From positions 62,001-126,000 of the forward strand of contig NZ_CP021642.1 in the NCBI RefSeq assembly GCF_003048375.1: a stretch of 64,000 nucleotides of DNA, in the 5' to 3' direction. Each line of letters starts with the position of its first letter. Position 1 is the first letter of the stretch. The notes under the pieces were generated by a model that saw only the letters and a list, made by a program, of their open reading frames with translations, was not told where the DNA came from and made no database searches. This stretch comes from Campylobacter concisus (GTDB lineage Bacteria > Campylobacterota > Campylobacteria > Campylobacterales > Campylobacteraceae). This document shows positions 25,216 to 35,142 of the stretch, in pieces. Made by a program: the position numbers and the translations under genes.

Positions 25216-26721
25216 CTATGCCCTAAAACTAAGCGCCTCTAGGATGTGGGGCTTTAAAATTTGCTCGCTCTCATCAAGATCAGCGATGCTTCTAGCTACT
25301 CTAAGCGTCCTTTTTATGCCCCTTTGAGAGAGGTTGTACTTCGTGGCGGCCTTTTGTAAAATTTCACTCGCCTCGGCGTTTAATGTGCAAAATTTAGCCA
25401 CCTGCGCGTCATTTAGCTTGCCATTTAGCTCATCTTGATCACGCCTTTTTTGAAAGATAAAGGCTTTTAAAACCATCTCACTCATCTGCTGTGAGCTCAA
25501 ACTAGCCTTATCACTTGGCGAGCTCTCGTCCATTGCGACTTTTAAGTCTATGCGGTCAAGCACTGGGGCTGAAATTTTGGCTTTGTAGTTTTTTATCTCA
25601 TTTTCGCTGCATTTGCAGTTTAGGTTGCGGGAGAATAAATTCCCGCAAGGGCAGGGATTTTGAGCGGCCACGAAGATAAATTTAGTCTCGTAAGTCACTT
25701 TTGAATTTACCCTTGCGATGTGGATTTGATTGTCCTCAAGCGGCTCCCTAAGGCTTTCTATCACCTGTTTAGCAAAGTGTGGGAACTCGTCAAAAAATAG
25801 CACTCCGCCATTTGCAAGTGCGATCTCACCGATCTTTGCGACGTTCGAGCCTCCGCCAAAGATCGAGCTTTTAGTCGAGGTGTGGTGCGGCGAGCGAAAG
25901 GCTCTAGTGCTTGTAAATTCGCTATCTTGCAAATTTAGCGAGCGGTAGGCTGCGGACTTTAGCACCTCTTCTAGGCTTTGTGGTGCCATGATGTAGACGA
26001 GGCGTTTTGCGCACATGCTCTTGCCGCTGCCTGGGCTACCTTCAAATAAGATATTGTGCATGCCAACGGCTGCGATGACGCAGGCTCTTTTGGCTCTTTC
26101 TTGACCTAAGACGTCCTTAAAATCAAGCTCGAAATTTAAATTTGGAACATATCTTTTGCCAGAAATTTCTATCACATTTGAAAATAGCTCGTGTGTAGCG
26201 CTAAAATGCATGCTTTTAGCAAATTCTGCGTCGCTAAAAAACTTGATCGCCTCCTCTAGTGTGCTAACGCCATAAACCTCTAAATTTGGGATCATCGAAG
26301 CTTTCGCAGCTATCTCACTAGGCACTAAAATTTTTGCCTTTTGCACCTGCGTGCTTAAAAAAAGTAGGATCGAAAACAAATTTGCCGTGCTTTTTACACT
26401 GCCATCAAGTCCAAGCTCTCCAAAAACAAAAATTTTCTCCAAGCTTTTTGCCTTTTGAAGAGCGATTAAAAGGGCGATACTTAGATCAAAGTGTGAGCCA
26501 CTTTTTGGTAGGTCTGATGGGGATAAATTTATGGTTATTTTTTGCGCTGGAAAGGCAAAGTCAAGCGCTAAAAGTGCCGCTTTTACACGCTCTGTGCTCT
26601 CTTTGATGCTGGTGCTTGCAAGCCCCACGATGCTAAAGCCAGGAAGCCCACGAGAAAAGATAGACTCAACATCAATGATCTTTAGTCCGTCGCCGTAAGT
26701 AGCACATTTTAGGGACTTCAT
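25216..26721 (-). CDS. YifB-family Mg-chelatase-like AAA+ ATPase
   Basis: 501 residues. N-terminal ChlI/Lon-like domain (SIFSRGLPGFSIVGLAS, NLSPSDLPKSGSHFDL), then an AAA+ module with Walker A EGSPGSGKSM near residue 230 and Walker B GGVLFFDEF, and C-terminal Mg_chelatase_C (SQRGIKRTLRVARSIADL). A cysteine cluster CPCGN...CKC fits the family's zinc motif. Relatives such as ComM promote branch migration during natural transformation, which fits Campylobacter competence. Overlaps def by 4 bases. Confidence 0.9.
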   Translation of the reverse strand: MKSLKCATYGDGLKIIDVESIFSRGLPGFSIVGLASTSIKESTERVKAALLALDFAFPAQKITINLSPSDLPKSGSHFDLSIALLIALQKAKSLEKIFVFGELGLDGSVKSTANLFSILLFLSTQVQKAKILVPSEIAAKASMIPNLEVYGVSTLEEAIKFFSDAEFAKSMHFSATHELFSNVIEISGKRYVPNLNFELDFKDVLGQERAKRACVIAAVGMHNILFEGSPGSGKSMCAKRLVYIMAPQSLEEVLKSAAYRSLNLQDSEFTSTRAFRSPHHTSTKSSIFGGGSNVAKIGEIALANGGVLFFDEFPHFAKQVIESLREPLEDNQIHIARVNSKVTYETKFIFVAAQNPCPCGNLFSRNLNCKCSENEIKNYKAKISAPVLDRIDLKVAMDESSPSDKASLSSQQMSEMVLKAFIFQKRRDQDELNGKLNDAQVAKFCTLNAEASEILQKAATKYNLSQRGIKRTLRVARSIADLDESEQILKPHILEALSFRA

Positions 26722-27236
26722 GATGTCTTTTCTTTTTTCTGCTTTTTGTATTCCTTGTCGAATTTCTTGCGTTTGTTAAAGCCTATTTTTTCTATAAAAA
26801 GATGTCCGTCTAGGTGGTCATTTTCATGCTGGATAGCGATCGCTAGTAGCCCATCAGTTTTTAAGGTCTGCTCTTTGCCAAAGCGGTCTTGAAATTTGAT
26901 AGCAACTACTTCACTTCGTTTAACGTCCTCGTAGTAGCCAGGCACACTAAGGCAGCCCTCTTGATAGACGCACTCGCCCTCACGTAGCTCAAATTTTGGG
27001 TTTATGATCTCGATTAAATTTTCTTTATCTTGTACACCCTCTTCGTTGGCTAAATTTATGATGAAAATTCTCTTTGCAACGCCTATTTGTATGGCTGCAA
27101 GACCGATGCCTTCTTTTGCGATCATCGTCTCATACATATCATCAAGAAGTTTGTGAAGCTTCTCATCGAAAACCTCAACCTCTTTTGAAATTTCATAAAG
27201 TTTTTTATTTGGATAGGATAAAACTTCTAGGATCAA
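26718..27236 (-). CDS. def: Peptide deformylase
   Basis: 172 residues. Removes the formyl group from N-terminal methionine. The three motifs are present: GIGLAAIQIG, EGCLSVPG and QHENDHLDGH with the metal-binding Cys and two His. C-terminus is lysine-rich. Follows the GGDEF gene by one base and is followed by yifB with a 4-base overlap. Confidence 0.96.
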   Translation of the reverse strand: MILEVLSYPNKKLYEISKEVEVFDEKLHKLLDDMYETMIAKEGIGLAAIQIGVAKRIFIINLANEEGVQDKENLIEIINPKFELREGECVYQEGCLSVPGYYEDVKRSEVVAIKFQDRFGKEQTLKTDGLLAIAIQHENDHLDGHLFIEKIGFNKRKKFDKEYKKQKKEKTS

Positions 27237-27237
27237 A

Positions 27238-28272
27238 CTAGCTCTCCGCTTTCTCGTCTAAAAATAGTGGCTCATTTAGGTCTTGGTTGGTCTCTAGCTT
27301 GTCAAGTGCGTGAGATAGCAACTCTTCGGTGCTCTTTGTCTTTGAGATCATGCTTGAGACTATCTGCACTTCGAGCTTGCACTCTTCGTTGTCGATCTTC
27401 CAAGGCATAGATGAGAGCATGTTTAAAATTCTCGCGCAAGCTTGCTTTGTGCCGTTTTCGTCGGTGTATTTCATTACCATAGCAAAGCAGCCATCGCCGT
27501 AGTGTGCGACTATATCGCTCCTACGTGAGGTTCTTAAAAGAAGCTGCGACATGCTTTTAAGCATATTATTTCGCTCTTTTAAATTTTTAACACGGTTTGC
27601 AAATTTGTCTTTTATCTTAACTAGCAAAAATGAGGCATTGTAGCCATAACGTCTAACAGACTCGATCTCGCTGCTTATGGTCGCTACTAGAAATTTCTTG
27701 TTATAGACCTCGTATGTTGTGTCGTAGATCGACTGCTCTTCGATCGCTTTAAACATCTTGCCGACCTCTTCGTAGCTCATCTTGATGACGTCAAGGTGCT
27801 TGTCCATGAGATCGTTTAGTTTGATGAGGTCTTGGTTAAAGGCGCTTAAGACATTTTGCAACGCAAGGACGTTTGTATTGTTTTTAAGCCCATCCATGCG
27901 CTTTTGCACTAGGCTTCTCATAACGCCTAAATTTTTATAGATGAGCACGACTGCTTGAAGCATGCTCTTTATCTGGATAAAGCCTTGTTTTACCTCTTTT
28001 TCGATAGAGATGTTGCCATTTGTCGGCACTGAGCTTTCAGAATTTGCCACGATGATATCGCCGATCTCTTTTCTAAACTCATCTGACTGCCCATCAAGCA
28101 TCTTTTCAAAGTAGATAGAGTAGTTTGTCGGCGTAGATGGGACGTTGTCGTCACTTAGTTCGTGTAAAACGTCCTCTGAAAATTTATAGATATTTACCTT
28201 TTCTTTTTTGACAGCTGGCTTTGCTTCAGCTGCTTTTCTTTTTGGATCTGGTGCGTTATCTATCTTTATCAC
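27238..28272 (-). CDS. GGDEF-family protein with a degenerate active site
   Basis: 344 residues, no membrane segment. Residues about 1-180 are helical with a lysine-rich start; the C-terminal part is a GGDEF fold (DTTYEVYNKKFLVATISSEI, NMLKSMSQLLLRTSRRSDIVAHYGDGCFAMVM). The signature that should read GGDEF is YGDGC here, so diguanylate cyclase activity is doubtful and a c-di-GMP-binding or scaffold role is more likely. Placed between clpP and def, with 8 and 1 bases to its neighbours, so it is transcribed with the proteostasis genes. Confidence 0.8.
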   Translation of the reverse strand: MIKIDNAPDPKRKAAEAKPAVKKEKVNIYKFSEDVLHELSDDNVPSTPTNYSIYFEKMLDGQSDEFRKEIGDIIVANSESSVPTNGNISIEKEVKQGFIQIKSMLQAVVLIYKNLGVMRSLVQKRMDGLKNNTNVLALQNVLSAFNQDLIKLNDLMDKHLDVIKMSYEEVGKMFKAIEEQSIYDTTYEVYNKKFLVATISSEIESVRRYGYNASFLLVKIKDKFANRVKNLKERNNMLKSMSQLLLRTSRRSDIVAHYGDGCFAMVMKYTDENGTKQACARILNMLSSMPWKIDNEECKLEVQIVSSMISKTKSTEELLSHALDKLETNQDLNEPLFLDEKAES

Positions 28273-28280
28273 TTTGGGCC

Positions 28281-28871
28281 TTATTTAAAACTTTTCTCCA
28301 AAATTTTATCGACAAGTCCGTACTCTTTAGCTTCGGCTGAGCTCATAAAGAAGTCGCGCTCAGTATCTTTTACGATCTTGCTTAGCTTTTGGCCCGTGTT
28401 TTTGGACAAAATTCCATTTAAAATTTCTTTCAAACGTAAAATTTCACGTGCTTGTATCTCGATATCAGTCGCTTGTCCTCTAGCACCGCCAAGTGGTTGG
28501 TGTATCATGATACGAGAATTTGGTAGTGCATATCTCTTTCCAGGTGCGCCACAGCTTAGCAAAAATGCACCCATACTTGCAGCCTGACCGATGCAGATCG
28601 TGCAAACATCTGGCTTTATGTAGTTCATCGTGTCATATATGCTAAAGCCACTTGTTATCACGCCGCCTGGTGAGTTTATGTAAAGGTAGATATCTTTATC
28701 TGGATCTTCAGCCTCTAAAAATAGCAGCTGAGCGACGATAGAAGCAGCCATGCCGTCCTCTATCTCACCACTTAGCATAACGATCCTGTCTTTTAAAAGA
28801 CGGGAGTATATATCATAGCTTCGCTCACCTCTGCTAGTTCTTTCAACTACGACAGGAACGTAATAGCTCAT
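28281..28871 (-). CDS. clpP: ATP-dependent Clp protease, proteolytic subunit
   Basis: 196 residues. Serine protease of the ClpXP/ClpAP complex. The catalytic triad can be read: Ser99 ([12 protein letters not shown]), His124 ([10 protein letters not shown]) and Asp173 (TERDFFMS). Length and order are standard. Start overlaps the tig stop by one base, a very tight tig-clpP linkage. Confidence 0.97.
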   Translation of the reverse strand: MSYYVPVVVERTSRGERSYDIYSRLLKDRIVMLSGEIEDGMAASIVAQLLFLEAEDPDKDIYLYINSPGGVITSGFSIYDTMNYIKPDVCTICIGQAASMGAFLLSCGAPGKRYALPNSRIMIHQPLGGARGQATDIEIQAREILRLKEILNGILSKNTGQKLSKIVKDTERDFFMSSAEAKEYGLVDKILEKSFK

Positions 28872-30202
28872 TACTCAGCCTTCTCTTTTTTGCTTGCTTT
28901 TTTCTCGTCTTTTTCTTTGTTGAAAAGCTCGCTAAATAGCTTCTCTTCGATCATCGACATCTTTATAGCTGGAAGCATGCCTTGGTTACGGTACATCTCA
29001 AGGTGTGCTTTTGGATCTTGACCGCTTCTATATGCCTCAAAATAGATCGCTTGAACGACCTCTTGATCGCTCACTTTTACGCCTCTTACGCGAGCTAGCT
29101 CATCGATGATGAAAGTTAGGCGAACGCTATTTTCAGCGTCTTTTCTATACTCGTCACGTTTTTTAGCTAGAGCGTCTTTGTCTTCTCTAAATTTCTTCAT
29201 ATCGTCTGGAGTAAATGTGCTCCACGCGTTTCTAAACTGCATATCGATCTCTTGCTCGACGATATTTTTTGGCACATCAAATTTAAATTTCTCAACCGCA
29301 GCTTCAGCAAATTTTGGTTTTAGCTCTTCGTTTATAAGTTTATAAATTTTCTCTTGGCGAATTTGCTCTTTTATGCGCTCTTCAAGTAGCTCTTCAGTTG
29401 GTTTTTCTTCGTTTGGAAGGATAGTTTTTAGCATCTCTTCGTCTAGCTTCTCAGGGATCTTTCTCTCTTGAATTTCGTGAAGTTTGACTTTAAAAACAGC
29501 GTCTTTGCCAGCTAAATGTGCAGCGCCGTAGTTTTCTGGGAATTTAACCTCGATATCTTTTTCGCCGCCAGCTTTTATGCCTACCATGCCATCTTCAAAG
29601 CCTGGGATGAATTGATTTGAGCCGATCTCAAGCACGTAGTTTTCAGCCTTGCCACCTTCAAATGCAACGCCATCAACAAAGCCCTCAAAGTCAAATTTAG
29701 CAAAATCGCCCACTTTTAGGCCTCTTTTGCCCTCTACTTTTTCAAGTGGAGCTATCATTTTTAGAAGTTCAGTTTTCTTCTCATCGATATCTTTTTTCAA
29801 AACGCGTGGGTTTGAAAACTCAGGTATCAAGCTCTCATAGCCACTCACATCGACGCTTGGCTTAAATGAAACTGTTAGCTCAACGTCGATCTTGTCATCT
29901 TTTTTGTCAAATTTTGAAACGATAGGCTCGCCGATAAGGTCGTCATTTTTCTTGCCTGCTTTTTTGATAGCCTCTTCGACCACATCTCTTAAGACATCTT
30001 GCTCAGCGTCGTTTGTTAGCTCTTTCTCGTAGCGTTTTAGCACAACAGCGACTGGCACATGGCCTTGTCTAAAGCCGTCTACTTTCATAGTTTTTGCTGC
30101 TTTTTTTGCTAGTTTTTCTACGCTAGACTTTATAGCATCTGCACTTACAGTCGTGCTTGCTAGGGTATTTACGCTATCTAGAGCTTTGATTTTGATTTCC
30201 AT
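28871..30202 (-). CDS. tig: Trigger factor chaperone
   Basis: 443 residues. Ribosome-bound chaperone. Ribosome-binding helix motif GFRQGHVP near residue 43; central FKBP-type peptidyl-prolyl isomerase ([37 protein letters not shown]-type segment, about 160-245); long C-terminal helical arms ending in a lysine-rich tail. First gene of the leftward operon tig-clpP-GGDEF-def-yifB-nnr-purN-terC-VOC and divergent from folE. Confidence 0.95.
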   Translation of the reverse strand: MEIKIKALDSVNTLASTTVSADAIKSSVEKLAKKAAKTMKVDGFRQGHVPVAVVLKRYEKELTNDAEQDVLRDVVEEAIKKAGKKNDDLIGEPIVSKFDKKDDKIDVELTVSFKPSVDVSGYESLIPEFSNPRVLKKDIDEKKTELLKMIAPLEKVEGKRGLKVGDFAKFDFEGFVDGVAFEGGKAENYVLEIGSNQFIPGFEDGMVGIKAGGEKDIEVKFPENYGAAHLAGKDAVFKVKLHEIQERKIPEKLDEEMLKTILPNEEKPTEELLEERIKEQIRQEKIYKLINEELKPKFAEAAVEKFKFDVPKNIVEQEIDMQFRNAWSTFTPDDMKKFREDKDALAKKRDEYRKDAENSVRLTFIIDELARVRGVKVSDQEVVQAIYFEAYRSGQDPKAHLEMYRNQGMLPAIKMSMIEEKLFSELFNKEKDEKKASKKEKAE

Positions 30203-30339
30203 CGAATTCCTTTATGAATACAAATTTTTAGCCCAAAATATAGCAGAATTTTCCTTATTTCATTGTAAATTTGTAAATTTTTATAGATATAAAAGGCGTT
30301 TTAACGTAGAATTTGGCGATAAAATTATGGAGAAAATTT

Positions 30340-30912
30340 ATGCAAGAGAGTTTTGAAAATTCAGTTAAAAATATGCTAACTATTATCGGCGAAGATCCAA
30401 ACAGAGAGGGGCTTGTTAAAACCCCTGAGCGCGTTTATAAAGCTTTTAAATTTCTAACTAGCGGATACGATCAAGACCCAAAAGAAGTCCTTGGTGACGC
30501 GCTATTTACTAGCTCAAATAACGAAATGGTTTTAATGCGAAACATCGAGTTTTACAGCCTTTGTGAGCACCATTTGTTGCCAATAATTGGCCGTGTGCAT
30601 GTGGCATACATCCCAAATGGCAAGGTTGTTGGCCTTAGTAAAATTCCACGCATGGTAAATATCTACGCCAGACGCTTGCAAATTCAAGAGCAGATGACCG
30701 AGCAGATCGCAAAGGCGCTTGAGGACGTGATCGCTCCAAAAGGCGTTGGAGTAGTCGTCGAGGCTAGGCATATGTGCGTTGAGATGAGGGGTGTGGAGAA
30801 GATAAACTCGACTACCACGACCTCTGCGCTTAGGGGCTGCTTTATAAAAAACGCAGACACAAGAAGGGAGTTTTTCTCGCTTATAAATTCGCCTAGGGAA
30901 ACGCATTTTTGA
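30340..30912 (+). CDS. folE: GTP cyclohydrolase I
   Basis: 190 residues from the ATG at 30340; an upstream TTG at 30313 would add nine residues but the ATG has GGAG at the right distance and gives the family's usual start. First step of tetrahydrofolate synthesis from GTP. Zinc and catalytic motifs: [41 protein letters not shown]. Its stop overlaps the TTG start of fliI. Confidence 0.95.
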   Translation: MQESFENSVKNMLTIIGEDPNREGLVKTPERVYKAFKFLTSGYDQDPKEVLGDALFTSSNNEMVLMRNIEFYSLCEHHLLPIIGRVHVAYIPNGKVVGLSKIPRMVNIYARRLQIQEQMTEQIAKALEDVIAPKGVGVVVEARHMCVEMRGVEKINSTTTTSALRGCFIKNADTRREFFSLINSPRETHF

Positions 30913-32216
30913 GTTTAGAGCGTATAAATTCAAGGCTTAAAGAGGGCGTGAAGCTCTCAAATACCTTTGGCGTCATCACAAAGATCACGGCTACTACGAT
31001 AGAGATCACTGGACTTCGTCCAAGTATCGGCGACATCGTGCGCATAGTCGCAAAAGACAAGAGTAAAAACGGCCTTGGCATGGTCACGCAGATAAAGACA
31101 GATGGCGCTTATATCAGCCCATTTGGCTTTGTCGAGGGCTTTAGGATAGGCGACTTTGTCTATGAGAGCGATCAAGGCATGAGCATACCGGTGGGGTCAA
31201 ATTTGCTTGGTCGTGTGGTCGATCCATTTATGAAGCCAATTGACGGCAAAGGGGCGATCGATACAACTGAATATATGCCGATCATGAGAGCGCCGATAGA
31301 TGCGATGAAAAGGGGGCTTATAAACGAGCCTTTTAGTGTTGGGATAAAGACGATAGATGGGCTACTTACTTGCGGTAAAGGGCAAAAGCTGGGAATTTTT
31401 GCAGGCTCAGGCGTAGGCAAATCAACCCTTATGGGGATGATCGTAAAAAACACTCTTGCGCCCATAAAAGTGGTCGCACTAATAGGCGAGCGTGGCCGTG
31501 AGGTGCCTGAATTTATCGAAAAAAACCTAGGTGGCGACCTGGAGGGCACGGTCATCATCGTGGCGACCAGTGATGATAGCTCGCTCATGCGAAAGTATGG
31601 CGCATTTTGTGCGATGAGCGTGGCTGAGTACTTCAAACAGCAGGGCAACGACGTGCTTTTCATCATGGATAGCGTGACGCGTTTTGCGATGGCGCAGCGT
31701 GAGATCGGCCTTGCGCTTGGCGAGCCACCGACCTCAAAGGGCTATCCGCCAAGCTCGCTCACACTCTTGCCACAGCTAATGGAGCGCGCCGGCAAAGAGG
31801 AGGGCAAGGGCAGTATCACGGCGTTTTTCACCGTGCTAGTCGAGGGCGATGATATGAGTGACCCGATAGCCGACCAAAGCCGCTCTATCCTAGACGGCCA
31901 TATCGTGCTAAGCCGCGAGCTAACGGACTTTGGCATCTACCCACCTATCAATATCCAAAACTCGGCCTCGCGTGTCATGGGCGACGTGATCGGCAAAGAA
32001 CACAAGCTAAATGCGATGAAATTTAAGCGCCTCTACTCGCTTTTAAAAGAAAATGAGGTTCTGCTTCGCATCGGCGCATATCAAAAGGGCAGCGACAAGG
32101 AGCTTGACCTTGCTATCTCGAAGAAAGAATTTATGGAGAGCTTTTTAAAACAAAGCTCGGAAGAGGCCTTTGCGCTTGAAGAGGTCGAAGAGCTGCTTGA
32201 TAAGATCAATCAGTAA
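30909..32216 (+). CDS. fliI: Flagellum-specific ATP synthase
   Basis: 435 residues. ATPase of the flagellar type III export apparatus. Walker [10 protein letters not shown] near residue 166, [10 protein letters not shown], Walker [13 protein letters not shown], and the catalytic Glu region of F1-beta-like ATPases. Start is TTG at 30909, coupled to folE (TTGAG overlaps the TGA of folE). The folE-fliI pairing recalls the C. jejuni order. Last gene before the 1.2-kb gene-free region. Confidence 0.95.
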   Translation: MSLERINSRLKEGVKLSNTFGVITKITATTIEITGLRPSIGDIVRIVAKDKSKNGLGMVTQIKTDGAYISPFGFVEGFRIGDFVYESDQGMSIPVGSNLLGRVVDPFMKPIDGKGAIDTTEYMPIMRAPIDAMKRGLINEPFSVGIKTIDGLLTCGKGQKLGIFAGSGVGKSTLMGMIVKNTLAPIKVVALIGERGREVPEFIEKNLGGDLEGTVIIVATSDDSSLMRKYGAFCAMSVAEYFKQQGNDVLFIMDSVTRFAMAQREIGLALGEPPTSKGYPPSSLTLLPQLMERAGKEEGKGSITAFFTVLVEGDDMSDPIADQSRSILDGHIVLSRELTDFGIYPPINIQNSASRVMGDVIGKEHKLNAMKFKRLYSLLKENEVLLRIGAYQKGSDKELDLAISKKEFMESFLKQSSEEAFALEEVEELLDKINQ

Positions 32217-33408
32217 ATTTTTGTATAAATTTGACTACTAAAATTTTATAGCCTTTTATTAAAAAGATCGGTAAATTTTGCTTTTTTTGGTGCGAAAGTG
32301 TTGTTATAAAAATCGCAGAAGTAAATTTGAAATTTATAGGGTTTTGCTAGGTTAAATTTCACGGAGCGGGCGATTTTTTGTGTTAGGTAAAAAACGATAA
32401 AGTGTTATAAAAAAGCAGTCACGCCCACGCTTCAAATGGCAGATAAAATTTAGAATTTTTGGCTTTTTTGTTAAAAATGCTTGTTCGTAAAATGCGGTAG
32501 TAAATTTGAAGCGGTGAGCTAAATTTGCAATGGCATTTATCTTACTTGTAGCTTTTGCAAATTTGCATAGATAAAAAATTTAATGCAAAAGCATACGCAA
32601 CTAGAGGCGACAAAGCGATAAAACAGATTATATAAAAATTTATCTGTCTAAACGGGGGAGTTGTAGAGTGGATAAATTTCAAAATTTTGCGGTTTTTGGA
32701 TTTTGCAAAGGTTATGGCAGTAAATTTATGCTAGTGCCTATAAGTTGGCGTCTGCCATGCTGTAGTTTTTCGCTTAGATTTAATATAAAAAACAAAAATT
32801 CACACTTAGATCAGCAATCGTCGATAATGTAAAAAGTCCGCAATAGATGAAAAAGTAGGCGGTTGCAGAGTGGAGAAAATTTCAAAATTTGAGACCATCT
32901 GCTTGTTTGTAAAGGTTGCAGTAGTAAATTTATGGCAAGCGAGCGAGTTAAGTTTATGCAAAAAGCCTATGGGCGAGTGTCTATCCTATCTTGGTTTTGC
33001 GAAAATTTAATTGTAAAAACAAAAAAATCACGTTTAGTTTGGAAAATACCAATATTTTAGACTTTACCTCGTGATGCAAAGCAATATTTAAAAAAGCATA
33101 AGAGAATTACGCCAAATATCAAATTTGTTTCGCACTTTCTATAAATTTTTGGTGGTAGGCTTCTTGTAAATTTAATAGATAAAAGCAAATTTGATATCCG
33201 CGCTTTTGTCTTTGTGATGACGTAAAGCCTGCAAGATACTTTAAAAAGCCAAAAGTAAAGCTTTTTTCTCGCCAAAGCCTAAATTTAACTCGTATTTTCC
33301 ATGATTTTATCGGCGAAACTCGTCTAAATTTTATTGAGTGAAGCAAATTTCTTATAAAGGTCAGTGATTTTTGTAGCGTAAAATCAAATTTATAAAATAA
33401 GATAAGGC
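32217..33408. other. Gene-free region of about 1.2 kb after fliI
   Basis: Contains two weak reading frames on the minus strand (72 and 75 codons) without start signals or recognisable domains, which I take as chance. Most of it is a degenerate repeat array (see the repeat entry). No terminator with a clear T-run was seen after fliI. Confidence 0.5.
32290..33040. repeat. Decayed tandem repeat, four copies of about 180-220 bases
   Basis: Four divergent copies can be aligned by eye around AGTAAATTT at 32320, 32499, 32719 and 32923 (spacing 179, 220 and 204). The last two share most: GTTG(T/C)AGAGTGGA then AATTTCAAAATTT, then TGTAAAGGTT-(A)TG-GCAGTAAATTTATG, a CCTAT-GTCT-CCAT/CTATCCTAT segment and a final TTTAAT-TAAAAACAAAAA-TCAC. 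No open reading frame runs through the copies. Confidence 0.6.
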
Positions 33409-35142
33409 CTAAGAGCCAAATCCCATCTTTTTATCCTCGCCAAAGCTTGAGTTTAGCTCGCGCTCTATCGTGGTTTTGAAGTCCTCAAAGGTAAAAATCC
33501 CATCATCTTTTATAGCTACTTTTAAAGCGGTATTTTTTAACGCAAGGACGATCTGCGCGCCACTTAGGTTAAACTCAGCCAGCCTTTCAACGCTAAAGCC
33601 ATCTTCAAAGCTTGCATTTTCAGGCAAAATTTTACGCCAAATGGCGAGCCTGCCGTTATAATCAGGCTTTTTAAACTCGATCTTGTAGTCAAATCTTCTA
33701 GAAAACGCCACGTCAAGGCTTTGCAAGAAATTTGTCGTTGCGATCAGCACGCCCTCAAAACGCTCGATCTGCTCTAAAAAGATATTTTGCATTTGATTGT
33801 GCATCTTCTCAGCCCCGCTCGAGCTCTCCACTCTCGTGCTTAAAAACTGATCAGCCTCATTTAGTAAGAGCACTGGCTCGCTGCCACTTTTTTTGCAAAT
33901 TTCTTTGTAAGCATCAAAAATTTTCCTTACATTTTGCTCGCTCTCGCCGACATATTTGCTTAAAATTTTTGAGCAGTCAAAGCTTAGAATTTGCTTCTTT
34001 AGGCTCTTTGCAAGCCCAACTGCGCTCATGGTCTTGCCAGTGCCAGGCTCGCCGTAAAAGATGATCTTGGCGTCTATGTTTTTTCTAGTTTTTATGCCCC
34101 AGCTGCTAAGTCTAGCGAGTACTTTTTTATCGACTTGCTTTAGTATCGTGCTTAAAAGCTGCTTTGTCTTCTCATTTAGCACGACGTCTTCTAGGCTCGT
34201 TACAGGCTCAATGAGCTCAAAAATTTCTTGCTCTTTTACTAGGCTTTCTATCTTGATTTTCTTGCTGTTTTTGTCATTTTTTGGGTGCATTATGCTTTGC
34301 AAAATTTCTTCGTTTATAAAAAAGCTCTTGCTAACGTTGCCATAAGCGTTTAAAACCTCGTCGTAGTCGATTAGTGCGCCTTCTATGAGCCTTGAGCCGT
34401 CCTCTAAAAGAGTGCGATTTTTGATGCGTTCAAGCTCATCTTTGCTTATTAGCCCAACTAGCGTGTTTAGGTCGCGACCATTTTCAAAGTCGCCCGCATA
34501 CTCCTCTTTTAAAAGGGCTAAAAATATGATCTGCTCTTTTTCATCAAGAGAATTTTCTTTAAAAATTTGCTCTATTTTTAGGCTGATCTTGCTTAGTTTT
34601 ACGCGCTCATTTATCCGCTTTGTAAGCTCAGAAATTTGCTCATTTATGCGCTTTTTAGCGTCATTTGAGCCACCTTCAAATATCGCAGCCTTTGAGTAAA
34701 GCTCTATCTTTAAAAACTGATCTTTTAAATACTCTAAATGATCTTCATAAGGTGCAAGCTCTGGTAAATTTATATCAGCGTTGCCATCTTCAAGTATCTT
34801 TAAAAACGTGCTTGAGAGTGAAATTTCAGAGTGAAGTAGCGAGAGTAGCCCTTGGCTTGAGCTTTTTTGCGAGTTCTCTGGCATTTTAAAGAGGCTGTAG
34901 TTTTGCACTATCCAGCCGCTATCCAGCAAATTTTTTATAAATTTAAGGTATAAGAGCTGCTTTTCATTTTGCGTGCCAAAAACAGCTCCAAGTAGCTCAA
35001 AAACGCTCATGCTAGCCGTGCCTTGCACGTAGGCTTTGCTTAGGTATTTTAAAATTTCTCCCTCTTCATCGCCGCACTTTATAAGCTCGTAAATTTTACT
35101 TTTTTTGAGATCTTGGTTTAGAAAATCAAGCAAATATTTCAC
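33409..35142 (-). CDS. AAA+ ATPase of unknown role
   Basis: 577 residues. N-terminal 300 residues are helical and not recognised; a single AAA+ module follows with Walker A GEPGTGKTMS at about residue 365 and SRRFDYKIEF as the Arg-finger region. Walker B reads VLLLNEAD, with Asn where most AAA+ proteins have Asp; this is seen in some bacterial AAA proteins. Overlaps the acyl-CoA ligase start by one base, last gene of the lipoprotein-nfo-fadL-fadD operon. Possibly a disaggregase-like or membrane-remodelling ATPase, but no specific function is visible. Confidence 0.75.
   Translation of the reverse strand: MKYLLDFLNQDLKKSKIYELIKCGDEEGEILKYLSKAYVQGTASMSVFELLGAVFGTQNEKQLLYLKFIKNLLDSGWIVQNYSLFKMPENSQKSSSQGLLSLLHSEISLSSTFLKILEDGNADINLPELAPYEDHLEYLKDQFLKIELYSKAAIFEGGSNDAKKRINEQISELTKRINERVKLSKISLKIEQIFKENSLDEKEQIIFLALLKEEYAGDFENGRDLNTLVGLISKDELERIKNRTLLEDGSRLIEGALIDYDEVLNAYGNVSKSFFINEEILQSIMHPKNDKNSKKIKIESLVKEQEIFELIEPVTSLEDVVLNEKTKQLLSTILKQVDKKVLARLSSWGIKTRKNIDAKIIFYGEPGTGKTMSAVGLAKSLKKQILSFDCSKILSKYVGESEQNVRKIFDAYKEICKKSGSEPVLLLNEADQFLSTRVESSSGAEKMHNQMQNIFLEQIERFEGVLIATTNFLQSLDVAFSRRFDYKIEFKKPDYNGRLAIWRKILPENASFEDGFSVERLAEFNLSGAQIVLALKNTALKVAIKDDGIFTFEDFKTTIERELNSSFGEDKKMGFGS

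Noticed and set aside
30313-30339. Upstream TTG start for folE adding nine residues
   Set aside because: The ATG at 30340 has GGAG spacing and gives the normal FolE start and length of 190.
32641-32700. Phase-variable poly-G tract
   Set aside because: The longest G run I found is five bases (about 32654-32658) and lies outside any gene; no tract of seven or more G is visible in the window.
32290-33040. CRISPR array
   Set aside because: Repeat units are about 200 bases long and diverged, without short identical repeats or unique spacers, and no cas gene is nearby.
33057-33346. Two overlapping minus-strand reading frames of 72 and 75 codons in the region after fliI
   Set aside because: They overlap each other, have no ribosome site or known domain, and lie in the repeat region; most likely chance.
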